Shown one piece after another: positions 10,382 through 18,851 of a stretch of DNA of 64,000 nucleotides (its first letter is position 1; every line of letters begins with the position of its first letter). This DNA comes from Nitrospirota bacterium (lineage in GTDB: Bacteria > Nitrospirota > Thermodesulfovibrionia > Thermodesulfovibrionales > JdFR-88), in NCBI GenBank assembly GCA_021840255.1, contig JAKBYX010000003.1:123180-187179 (forward strand). Direction: 5' to 3'. Made by a program: the position numbers and the translations under genes. The notes below the pieces were generated by a model. It was not told the DNA's origin and searched no databases. It saw only the letters and a program-made list of their open reading frames with translations.

Positions 10382-10771
10382 TCAGATGTTTGAAGACCCC
10401 AGCGCCCGCTCCAGCATGGTCTTCAGGTGGGCAAGGTCAAAGGGTTTAAGCAGGTATCCGGCTGCCCCCGCGTCTTCAGCCTGCTTCCTTATGGCCTCAT
10501 CCGCATAGCCCGATATAAAGACCACCGGTATCCCGAAGCGCTCCTTCAGCAGCGCGGCAAGCTCCAGCCCGGACATGTCCCCCTTCAGCTTTATATCCAG
10601 TATGGCAAGGGCGGGCCGTTCGGTTTCCGCCACCTTAAGCGCGTCCTCGCCGGACGGAGCGGGCTCGCATACATCATATCCCCACAGGTCCAGGAGATCC
10701 GCCATGCTCATGGCGGTGATGGACTCGTCCTCCACTATCAGTATCTTTATCTTTCCGTTCGTATTTTTCAT
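10382..10771 (-). CDS. Single-domain response regulator
   Basis: ILIVEDESITAMSMADLL...PALAILDIKLKGDMSGLEL...VVFISGYADEAI. Confidence 0.92.
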   Translation of the reverse strand: MKNTNGKIKILIVEDESITAMSMADLLDLWGYDVCEPAPSGEDALKVAETERPALAILDIKLKGDMSGLELAALLKERFGIPVVFISGYADEAIRKQAEDAGAAGYLLKPFDLAHLKTMLERALGSSNI

Positions 10772-10831
10772 TTTTAGCCTAAACAGCGCATTGTCTATTT
10801 TAAAATAAGGCCGTTATTGAGCGCCTGTTTT

Positions 10832-10862
10832 TTTTATGCCCTACGGGCATCGAATGTAAGGA
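10832..10862 (+). repeat. 31-bp dispersed repeat, copy 1
   Basis: TTTTATGCCCTACGGGCATCGAATGTAAGGA; 30/31 identical to reverse complement of 36055-36085. Confidence 0.85.
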
Positions 10863-10907
10863 CTTTTTTATTGATTATATTCGCTCGCTTTACGCTCGCT
10901 GTCCATT

Positions 10908-12569
10908 TTATGCCTTGAATCTGATCCTGAATTCCGCTCCCCTGCCGGGGATCATTTCTATCTCGCCGCCAAGCTGCTTGGTTGCCAGGTTGCGGACCAG
11001 CTTCAAACCCAGGGTCCTGATATTGCCGATACCGGCAGACTCCAGGCCGGGCCCGTTGTCCCTGTAAACGATCTCCATCAGGCCGGGGCCGGTCTGCCGG
11101 AAGGATATCCTTATCTCTCCGCCGCCCTCACCCGTGAAGGCGTATTTGAGTGAATTGGAGATAAGCTCGTTTATGATGAGGCCGCAAGGCATTATTATGT
11201 CTATGGGCAATGTGATGCTGTCAGCATCGAGCTTCAGCGCCACCTTTCCTTCTACCTGCGAATGGCTTTCAATGAGGGCGTCCGCCAAGTCCCGGATGTA
11301 TTCTTTCATGTTGACGCTGGAGAGGTCCCTGGACTGATAGAGCTTCTCATGCACGAGCGCCATGGCGCGTATCCTGTTTTTTGTGTCGTCGAACATCTGG
11401 AGGACGCGGCTATCCGAGACGGAGGAAGACTGCAGGCTTATGAGGCTTGAGATCACCTGCATATTGTTTTTGGTCCTGTGATAAAGCTCCCTTAGCAGGG
11501 TCTCTTTTTCCCTCAGGGAGCTTTCAAGGGTTGCCGTCCAGCGCTTCTTTGAGGTGATGTCCCGGGTTATGCCGAGCAGACCGGCTATTTCGCCTTTTTC
11601 ATTGGTGAAGGGGATGGCGTTGGTCTCCAGCCAAAGGCGGCGTCCCTTAAGCCCCGCTATCTCGAATTCCAGCGAACCCTCCCCCCCGGCCAGCACCTTC
11701 CGGGTAAGCTCCAGAAATGCCTCCCGGTGTTCGGGGATGACCAGGTCCGTGACGGGCCTGTTTTTTACATCTTCAAAAGAGGAGGCCTGTATCATGGCAA
11801 GCCCCGCCGGGTTCATCATCAAAAGGGTGTTGTCCGCCGCAAGCAGCTTTACGCACTCGGGCTCCGTCTCTATTATGGAACGCAGCAGACGTTCGCTCCG
11901 GTGGAGGGCCTCCTCGGCCTTTTGCCTGGCCCCGGCGATACTGTTGGCCTTGAGCGAAACGATGACGACCGCCAGGAGCAAGGCGGACACAAGGAGCGCC
12001 AGCATTAAAAAAGACGTAAGGAAAAGCGAGTCCGCTTTTCTCCTGATGCCGGATACGTCGTAATATATCTCGCTTGCCCCGGCAAACTTTCCGTTCACCA
12101 TAACGGGGGCATACGCTACGGCAAGGTCCGTGGGGGCCGCTTCCCCGCCCGGCGTACGGCTGTTTTTGGGAATAAAATGCTTGTATATATAGCCTTTTGC
12201 CACGGTATCATAAAAAAATCTCTTTGTGATCATGTGCCCCACCGCGGAAGAGTTGGTATCATCGAATATAAGCTTGCCTTCAGGGGAAAAAAGCCGTATC
12301 TTCCACAGCCCGAAGTCGTTATGGAGAAGGCGGGCTTCCTTCTTCACTTCGCCGGTTACGCCCCCGTCTTCGAACCGGAAGTCCATCTCCGCAAGCGAGC
12401 TGCTGAAGTGGACGGCAATATTGGAGGCCTCGTTTTCCATGGAATCCACATGCAAACTGGAGAAAGAAGGGAAGACGAAAAAAACGTTGTAAGCCGCGAA
12501 GAGAAAAACGGATATGACGGCTATGAGCAGGATGCCGGTGACGTCCTTTGAAAAATTTATTTTAAACAT
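10908..12569 (-). CDS. Membrane sensor histidine kinase (PAS + HisKA_2/HATPase)
   Basis: TM segment, PAS region, RELYHRTKNNMQVISSLISLQSS H-box, HATPase motifs; start at internal MFKINFS. Confidence 0.88.
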   Translation of the reverse strand: MFKINFSKDVTGILLIAVISVFLFAAYNVFFVFPSFSSLHVDSMENEASNIAVHFSSSLAEMDFRFEDGGVTGEVKKEARLLHNDFGLWKIRLFSPEGKLIFDDTNSSAVGHMITKRFFYDTVAKGYIYKHFIPKNSRTPGGEAAPTDLAVAYAPVMVNGKFAGASEIYYDVSGIRRKADSLFLTSFLMLALLVSALLLAVVIVSLKANSIAGARQKAEEALHRSERLLRSIIETEPECVKLLAADNTLLMMNPAGLAMIQASSFEDVKNRPVTDLVIPEHREAFLELTRKVLAGGEGSLEFEIAGLKGRRLWLETNAIPFTNEKGEIAGLLGITRDITSKKRWTATLESSLREKETLLRELYHRTKNNMQVISSLISLQSSSVSDSRVLQMFDDTKNRIRAMALVHEKLYQSRDLSSVNMKEYIRDLADALIESHSQVEGKVALKLDADSITLPIDIIMPCGLIINELISNSLKYAFTGEGGGEIRISFRQTGPGLMEIVYRDNGPGLESAGIGNIRTLGLKLVRNLATKQLGGEIEMIPGRGAEFRIRFKA

Positions 12570-13079
12570 GCACCCGCCTGAATGTGGTTGCCTTCCGCAG
12601 GCGGCGCAGGGGTTTTTTTGATACTGGAAAAATCCCTGTCTGGCCACGGTGTTTTTAAATTAAAAATCTGTCTTCACGCAAAATTAATTATAACACACGA
12701 AAAACCCCCCTTTAATCCGGAGCCGTTTTTTCAAGAAACTGATTTTCTAAACTCTTTCAGCGGACGCGCACATACGCCGCCTTTTAAACTCAATGCATGA
12801 TGTTTGGAATGAGAGTTGAAATAAGAGTTTCAGGACCCGTTTTCCCGGACCAGAATCCGCTCGGCACGAGGCCGGCAAACCCACCTGGATCCCTACCATT
12901 AACAAGCGCGGGCGTCCCGGCATTCCGCCCGCGCCGGCAAAACGGGTTTTTTTTTAATCCCCCCCTGACAGCGGGCGCAAATGAGGTCCCAAAGGAATGC
13001 GAACGGCCTTTTCATTTGCGCCCGCCCCGCCAAGCAGGCGAAGAGGGGAAGATGTCCGGTGAAAGGAGAGCGAACAAAG

Positions 13080-13541
13080 ATGAGCAGAGATATTAACAGC
13101 CTGGTCCCCGTGGTCCGTGAGAGGCTTCTGCAACTGGAAGCCGGGGCAAAGCAGCTGGGCATTGAATTCATTACCGTTTACACCCTCCGCACGGAGGCCG
13201 AGCAGCATGCCCTGTTCGCCCAGGGCAGGAAAACCGTAGATGAGGTGAACCGTTTGCGGAAAGAGGCCGGGCTTGCCCCGATTACGGAGGGACAAAACCG
13301 GATCGTGACAAGGCTGCTCACATCCGTCCATATGTTCGGCTGCGCCTTCGATGTGGCCATTTTAAAGGACGGGAAGATCGACTGGCAGGATACCTACTCC
13401 TTTGAGCGGCTCGGGGCCGTTGGAGAGTCCCTCGGTCTCAGATGGGGAGGAAGGTTTACGTTCAGGGACTGGGGGCACTTTGAGTACACGGGCGGGCTTA
13501 CGATCGAGGAGCTTAAGGAGGGGAAAAGGCCCGCCGCATAG
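13080..13541 (+). CDS. Phage endolysin, M15-type peptidase
   Basis: YTLRTEAEQHALFAQGR...HMFGCAFDVAIL...WGGRFTFRDWGHFEYTGG. Confidence 0.88.
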   Translation: MSRDINSLVPVVRERLLQLEAGAKQLGIEFITVYTLRTEAEQHALFAQGRKTVDEVNRLRKEAGLAPITEGQNRIVTRLLTSVHMFGCAFDVAILKDGKIDWQDTYSFERLGAVGESLGLRWGGRFTFRDWGHFEYTGGLTIEELKEGKRPAA

Positions 13542-13702
13542 CTTTTTTGTTTCTTCACTTGGCCCTCCATGCGAGCCATGCTGGCACATGGTCCCGCCTC
13601 AAGACGCTGCATCCAGCCCGGCTCGTGCCAGTCGATATCCGGCCCGGATGACTGCAAAAAAAACAAAAAACAAAAAACCAAAAACAAAAAGGAGGCCTTT
13701 AT

Positions 13703-14626
13703 ATGATCAACGCTGTCGTCGCGGTTGTGCAAAACACTATAACCCCGCTTCTTACTGCCGTAGTCCTCGCACTGTTGGGAATATTCTTTGCATGGCTTCA
13801 GAAGAAATACCATATACAGGCAAGCCAGGCCCGCCAGGACTACGTTGAAGCCATTGCCGTGCGTGCCATCGCCTTTGCCGAGGAAGAGGGCGCACAGTTC
13901 ATAAAAGAGCACGGAAGCAAGCTGCCTTCTGACACCAAACTCTCCGATGCGGTCACCTTTCTGCTGCGGACGGTCCCCGCGCTCTCTGAAGATGAGGCCA
14001 GGGACCTGATAACGGCTGTCCTTGGAAAGACCAGCGGCGCCGGAGCGACTGAAGATAGCGCAATAACCGCCAAGGCTGGCATGAAGGGAGGCCAAAGCGG
14101 GTTTATCAGGCTTAAACAGGTGTTTTTTCTTCTGGCCCTTGCGGCCCTTGTCCTCGCTTTCGCATCCTGCGCCGCATGGAAGGCTGATACCACCGCGGGG
14201 TATGAATCCACAGGCGCGGTGCTGGCCGGTATTGAGACCCAGGCAAAAAGCATGTGCGACTCGGGAAAGATAAAGCCCGCGGACTGTGCGACGCTCAAGG
14301 CCGGTTATAACAAGGCCAGGTTAGCCTACATAACTTCGGGCGACGCACTTATCCTGGCTTTGGACTCCGGGGACGCGGCGGCAAAGCAAAAATCCTTGGC
14401 CGCATACCAGCAGGCGCTTTCGGACCTGAGCGCTTTCCTGCCGGAGCTTATAACCACGGCGGACCAATTGGGGATCAAAACATCAGGGGCGCAGCAAGGG
14501 TTTTTAAGTAGGGGCGCATCAACCGCCCCCCTTGGGCCCCTACGTACAAATCCAACAGCAGGGTCGCAGTCGTACGTAGGAGCGAACCTTGGTACGCCCG
14601 TCTTTATTAACGGAGGTGCGAAATAA
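13703..14626 (+). CDS. LLH-type holin-like domain fused to lipoprotein-like domain
   Basis: N-terminal TM + amphipathic LLH-like region; second hydrophobic segment VFFLLALAALVLAFASCAAW; strong AAAAAGGAGG SD. Confidence 0.55.
   Translation: MINAVVAVVQNTITPLLTAVVLALLGIFFAWLQKKYHIQASQARQDYVEAIAVRAIAFAEEEGAQFIKEHGSKLPSDTKLSDAVTFLLRTVPALSEDEARDLITAVLGKTSGAGATEDSAITAKAGMKGGQSGFIRLKQVFFLLALAALVLAFASCAAWKADTTAGYESTGAVLAGIETQAKSMCDSGKIKPADCATLKAGYNKARLAYITSGDALILALDSGDAAAKQKSLAAYQQALSDLSAFLPELITTADQLGIKTSGAQQGFLSRGASTAPLGPLRTNPTAGSQSYVGANLGTPVFINGGAK
14508..14545. repeat. Palindromic element related to the 66-bp family, in-frame at the 3' end of the holin ORF
   Basis: GTAGGGGCGC...GGGCCCCTAC inverted arms. 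Confidence 0.55.
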
Positions 14627-14808
14627 TGACGTTCGAGCAGGCAAACAATCTTACCGGCGTGGCTGAAATGGCGATGTCAGCGGCGGTGCAGGTGGGCGTG
14701 GAGATCGCCAGGGCCGTAAACGAGAGCCGGGAGCTCTCCCAGGCGGACAAGGACGCGCTTGTGGCCAGGATAAAGGCGGCGCAGGCCTCAGTGCCGGTGT
14801 GGGAGTAG
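14626..14808 (+). CDS. Hypothetical phage protein
   Basis: 60-aa ORF overlapping upstream stop. Confidence 0.5.
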   Translation: MTFEQANNLTGVAEMAMSAAVQVGVEIARAVNESRELSQADKDALVARIKAAQASVPVWE

Positions 14809-14891
14809 AAATGGGTTCGAATCCTTTGTCTTTGATGGGGAATGGGGCGAAGCCCCATACATCTAAAGGGGTGGAGGGCGGGAAAAGATAA

Positions 14892-15197
14892 ATGTCCTGG
14901 TTTTCCCCACAGATAATGCAGGCCCTCATAAACGCGGGCGGGGGCCTGCTGATCGCCCTGGTTATCCTGCTTGGCCTTTACCGCCTGGCGGACAAGCACG
15001 GCACGCAGTTCATCCATGCGCAGCAGGCCCAGGCGGTGGCCATGGGCAAGCAGGCCGAAGCGATGGAGGAGATGAAGACCTCGATAAAGGAATTCATCGG
15101 CCGGGACAACTCGGAGCACAGGGAGATACTGATCTTGCAGAAACTCACAATTGACAAATTAAAGGGTCTGGAGGAGTCGCTTAATGCAAAAAAATGA
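14892..15197 (+). CDS. Small membrane phage protein
   Basis: N-terminal TM segment and coiled C-terminus. Confidence 0.55.
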   Translation: MSWFSPQIMQALINAGGGLLIALVILLGLYRLADKHGTQFIHAQQAQAVAMGKQAEAMEEMKTSIKEFIGRDNSEHREILILQKLTIDKLKGLEESLNAKK

Positions 15198-15234
15198 TAT
15201 CACCCGCCAGTTCTTCTTTGGAGGCAACAGATAG

Positions 15235-15294
15235 ATCATGGAAGCCAGGAAAGAAAGATATTAAATCATGGATGCCAGGAAAGAAAAATACAGG
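15235..15294 (+). repeat. 30-bp tandem duplication covering a start codon
   Basis: ATCATGGAAGCCAGGAAAGAAAGATATTAA / ATCATGGATGCCAGGAAAGAAAAATACAGG. Confidence 0.8.
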
Positions 15295-15567
15295 CGCGTT
15301 CGAGGGGCGATCCTCAAGCTTCTGGCTTATGAGCACCCACGTCCTGTGGATTCCAAAGTCATACACCTGCTGCTGGACGACCTCAAATACTCCATTACCG
15401 AGGAAGAGTGCCAGAGCCACATCTGCTATCTCTCCGAAAAAGGGCTTGTCCACAGGGAACTTCGCAAGTGCAGGGGTATCCGGCTGGAGATGGTCACCAT
15501 CTCCCCCACTGGTCTCGATGTGCTGGATGGCTTTATCGCGGACATCGGTGTGGACACAAGATTATGA
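15268..15567 (+). CDS. Winged-helix-like phage protein (Mu gp26-region type)
   Basis: Position before gp27-like gene; wHTH-like sequence. Confidence 0.5.
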   Translation: MDARKEKYRRVRGAILKLLAYEHPRPVDSKVIHLLLDDLKYSITEEECQSHICYLSEKGLVHRELRKCRGIRLEMVTISPTGLDVLDGFIADIGVDTRL

Positions 15568-15995
15568 TGGACACCAAAGGTAAAAATACCCCGGAAAACA
15601 TCGAACTGGCCTTTGAGGTGTTTCGCGCCAACGGGGGCAACAAGGTCCGCACCATCGCGGACCTCGGGAGCCGCGGCCTTCGCATCTCCCGCCTGACGCT
15701 GGACCGGTGGGCGAAACAGAACAGTTTTTACGACCGCCTGGTCACCGGGGACTCCCGGTTCTCGTTCGAAGAAAGAATGATGCTAAAGCTCGTGGCGCAG
15801 ATAGAGAAATACGAGAAATATTTTGACGCCAAAACGGAATTGGACAACCAGGCAGTACATGCCTACACGAACCTGCTTAAGACGGTGATAGAGCTGTCCC
15901 GGAAATTGAAGCTTAAAGAGAAAAAAAGCACGCCAGAACAGCTGAAGGCGGAGGCGGAAAAGATACTGGAGGCGGAGTATGGGATCAAGAGGTAA
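15564..15995 (+). CDS. Mu gp27-like (DUF3486-type) putative small terminase
   Basis: HTH-like N-terminus, charged C-terminus, gene order gp27-gp28-gp29. Confidence 0.65.
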   Translation: MMDTKGKNTPENIELAFEVFRANGGNKVRTIADLGSRGLRISRLTLDRWAKQNSFYDRLVTGDSRFSFEERMMLKLVAQIEKYEKYFDAKTELDNQAVHAYTNLLKTVIELSRKLKLKEKKSTPEQLKAEAEKILEAEYGIKR

Positions 15996-17433
15996 ACCCA
16001 CCCCTGTCCCTCCAGGGAGGGGACTGACACAACCAATCCTCCTGCCATATCAGCGGCGCTGGCTGAACGACCGGTCTCAAAAAAAGATATGGCTTGCCGC
16101 CAGGCAGATAGGAAAGTCCTTCGCGCTTTCCATGGAGGCCGTGGTGGAGGGGCTGGAGGAGCGCTGCAACAACCTGATACTCTCGTCTTCGGAGCGCCAG
16201 AGCAGGGAAGTGATGCAAAAGGTCTTTTCTCACCTGCGTTATCTGAAGATAAGGAGCGAGGACGTGATATGTGCGGAGAGGGAGTCCCGCGCAGAGGTGG
16301 AGCTGCCTAACGGGTCCCGCATAATAAGCCTGCCCGCAAACCCTGACACGGTGCGCGGTTTCTCGGGAAACGTCTTGCTGGATGAGTTCGCGTTCCACAG
16401 GGACTCAAGCGCGATCTGGAAAGCCATGTACCCGGCCATTACAAGGGGGAAACGCATCCGTGTCTCCTCCACGGCAAACGGCAGATCCAATATGTTTTAC
16501 CGCCTCTGGACAGACAGCGATTTTTCAAAACATGAGACCAGCATCCATGAGGCCAGGGCCCAGGGCCTGGCAGTGGACATCAGGGCACTGAGAAGCGGCA
16601 TCACGGACCCTGATTCATGGGCCCAGGAATATGAGTGCAGGTTTTTGGACGAGGCCACCGCGTTTATTACCTATGAGATGATCCAGGCCTGCGAGGACGA
16701 GGGGGCGGCGAAAGAATTGGGAGATTCAATACCGTTACGTAGGGGCGCGGTTTCCGCGCCCGCCGTTGACGGCGAATCAGGGCGGGGAAACCCCGCCCCT
16801 ACAACGGATGGGGAATTTTATTTAGGCATGGATATCGGACGCAAGGGCGACCTGACCATCTTCTGGCTTTGGGAGAAGGCCGGAGACGTGTTCTGGACCC
16901 GCATGGTGAAGGAAATGAGGAACGCTGCCTTCGCGGTGCAAAGGGATTTTTTGTATGGGCTGCTGGACGGTTCTGTAGGGGCGCGGTTTCCGCGCCCGCC
17001 GTTGACGGCGAATCAGGGCGGGGAAACCCCGACCCTACAAAAAATCCGGATCCGCCGCTGCTGCATAGACTCTACCGGCCTGGGCGCTCAATTGGCCGAG
17101 GAGGCGATCACGAAGTTCGGGCCCACCGTTGAGGCGGTAACGTTCACGCAAAAGGTCAAAGAGGATTTGGCTGTCACGCTCCGGCGCCGCTTCGAGGACC
17201 GGCAGGTCCGCATACCTGCCGGCAGGGACATCCGGGAGGATATCCATTCGGTAAAAAAATTCACCACGGCAGCCGGGAACATCCGGTTCGACGCGGAGCG
17301 GACGGAGCTGGGCCACGCGGACAGGTTTTGGGCCGCGGCCCTTGGACTTCACGCAGGCAGCGCGCCGTCCGCCGTCATAGAGTTCGAGTCCATGGGCGCA
17401 AGGAGATTTTTCAATATGGGGGGATATCTATGA
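15979..17433 (+). CDS. Mu gp28-like terminase large subunit
   Basis: ARQIGKSFALSMEAV Walker A-like; NVLLDEFAFHRD Walker B; FYLGMDIGRKGDLTIFW nuclease domain. Confidence 0.9.
   Translation: MGSRGKPTPVPPGRGLTQPILLPYQRRWLNDRSQKKIWLAARQIGKSFALSMEAVVEGLEERCNNLILSSSERQSREVMQKVFSHLRYLKIRSEDVICAERESRAEVELPNGSRIISLPANPDTVRGFSGNVLLDEFAFHRDSSAIWKAMYPAITRGKRIRVSSTANGRSNMFYRLWTDSDFSKHETSIHEARAQGLAVDIRALRSGITDPDSWAQEYECRFLDEATAFITYEMIQACEDEGAAKELGDSIPLRRGAVSAPAVDGESGRGNPAPTTDGEFYLGMDIGRKGDLTIFWLWEKAGDVFWTRMVKEMRNAAFAVQRDFLYGLLDGSVGARFPRPPLTANQGGETPTLQKIRIRRCCIDSTGLGAQLAEEAITKFGPTVEAVTFTQKVKEDLAVTLRRRFEDRQVRIPAGRDIREDIHSVKKFTTAAGNIRFDAERTELGHADRFWAAALGLHAGSAPSAVIEFESMGARRFFNMGGYL
16739..16804. repeat. 66-bp palindromic element, copy 1, in-frame inside terminase
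   Basis: gtaggggcgcggtttccgcgcccgccgttgacggcgaatcagggcggggaaaccccgcccctacaa. Confidence 0.92.
16975..17040. repeat. 66-bp palindromic element, copy 2, in-frame inside terminase
   Basis: 65/66 identical to 16739-16804. Confidence 0.92.
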
Positions 17434-18800
17434 GCAAAGACAGAAAAACGGGGGGCAGGGGAAAGGACATCATAACCACTGACGCCAACCAGGCGCGGAT
17501 AATCGGAAACGCCTTGGCGCAACCCTTGAATTATCCGGAGGCGGACACAAGGCCTATCACAGGAGTGGAGGTCTCCTCCCAGATATCGGATCCCTTCTGG
17601 GCATATTACACGGGAAAGATACTGCTGAATCCGGACAAGACACTCCGCACGGAAGGGATAAACAACACCGAACTTTACGAAGACTTGGCCAGGGACCCAC
17701 AGGTGAGGGGCAATCTGCAGACCCGGCGCCTAGCCGTCATAGGCAGGCAATGGCTGGTCACGCCGGCGTCAGGCAGCAAGCGCGACCAGCAGATCGCGGA
17801 TTTTGTCAAAGAGGTTCTGCTGGGTTTCGATTTCGACAGCGCGCGATACAACCTTCTTCAGGGCATCCTCACCGGCTTCAAGATCTCGGAGATCATGTGG
17901 GAGTATTCCCAAGGCGATGTATGGATAAAAGAGATGATAGCCAAGCCGACACGCAGATGGTCCTTTGGACTTGCGCGCGAGCTGAGGCTGATAACCAGGC
18001 GCGAGATGATGAACGGTTCTCCGGTGCCTGACAGGAAATTCCAGGTGTTCCGCTATAGCTCCGACAACGGCAGCCCTTACGGAGATGGCCTTGGCTCAAG
18101 CCTATGGTGGCCTGTGTGGTTCAAGAAAAACGCCATAAAGTTCTGGATGATCTTCTCCGAGAAGTTCGGCTCCCCCACGGTTGTGGGCAAGTACCCGGCA
18201 GGTACGCCGCCAGGGCAGCAGGACGCCCTTTTGCAGGCGCTACAGGCCATGCAGCAGGAATCCGCCATAAAGATCCCGGACACCATGCAGATAAGCCTGA
18301 TAGAGGCCCAGCGCTCCGGGGCACTGAACAACTATGAGATGCTCTGCTCGTTCATGAACCAGGAGATATCCAAGGTCATCATGGGACAGACACTCACGAC
18401 CGAGGCCGGGCACAGCGGAAGGGCGGGGGCAGGAGGGTCGGCGGCCGCCGCGGTGCACGAAGAGGTGAGGGAGGATTACATCAGGGCAGACGCGGACCTG
18501 CTTTCGAACGCCTTGAACCGCCAGCTTATCAAATGGATTGCCGATTACAACTTTCCAGGGGTCAGTAAATATCCGCAGATCCGGATCCGGACGGAGGAGA
18601 AAGACCTAAAACCGCTCGCCGACCGGGACGCGGTCATACAAAAAATGGGTCTTAAAATACCGGCTTCATACGCCTATGAGACATACGGCATTCCGGAACC
18701 GCAGGGAGGTGAAGACGTCCTCACTCCCTTACCGGGCGCTGTCCGGAAAGTGGAAACGGGAACCGGTGAAAAGACACACGTGGCCAGCCTTCCTCTGTGA
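17430..18800 (+). CDS. Mu gp29-like portal protein (DUF935-type)
   Basis: ATGA overlap with terminase; WPVWFKKNAIKFWMIFSEKFGSPTVVGKYPAG. Confidence 0.88.
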   Translation: MSKDRKTGGRGKDIITTDANQARIIGNALAQPLNYPEADTRPITGVEVSSQISDPFWAYYTGKILLNPDKTLRTEGINNTELYEDLARDPQVRGNLQTRRLAVIGRQWLVTPASGSKRDQQIADFVKEVLLGFDFDSARYNLLQGILTGFKISEIMWEYSQGDVWIKEMIAKPTRRWSFGLARELRLITRREMMNGSPVPDRKFQVFRYSSDNGSPYGDGLGSSLWWPVWFKKNAIKFWMIFSEKFGSPTVVGKYPAGTPPGQQDALLQALQAMQQESAIKIPDTMQISLIEAQRSGALNNYEMLCSFMNQEISKVIMGQTLTTEAGHSGRAGAGGSAAAAVHEEVREDYIRADADLLSNALNRQLIKWIADYNFPGVSKYPQIRIRTEEKDLKPLADRDAVIQKMGLKIPASYAYETYGIPEPQGGEDVLTPLPGAVRKVETGTGEKTHVASLPL

Positions 18801-18851
18801 CTCTGATAAAACGCCAGGGCGAAAACATAAAGACAGGAGGATGTTAAAGAG

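Noticed and set aside
12906-12934. GCGCGGGCG/CGCCCGCGC hairpin as a terminator
   Set aside because: The T-run is ~11 nt away and no gene ends just upstream; role unclear.
14810-14825. tRNA T-arm-like string GGGTTCGAATCC
   Set aside because: No acceptor, D or anticodon arms around it; upstream is a coding stop, downstream a simple hairpin.
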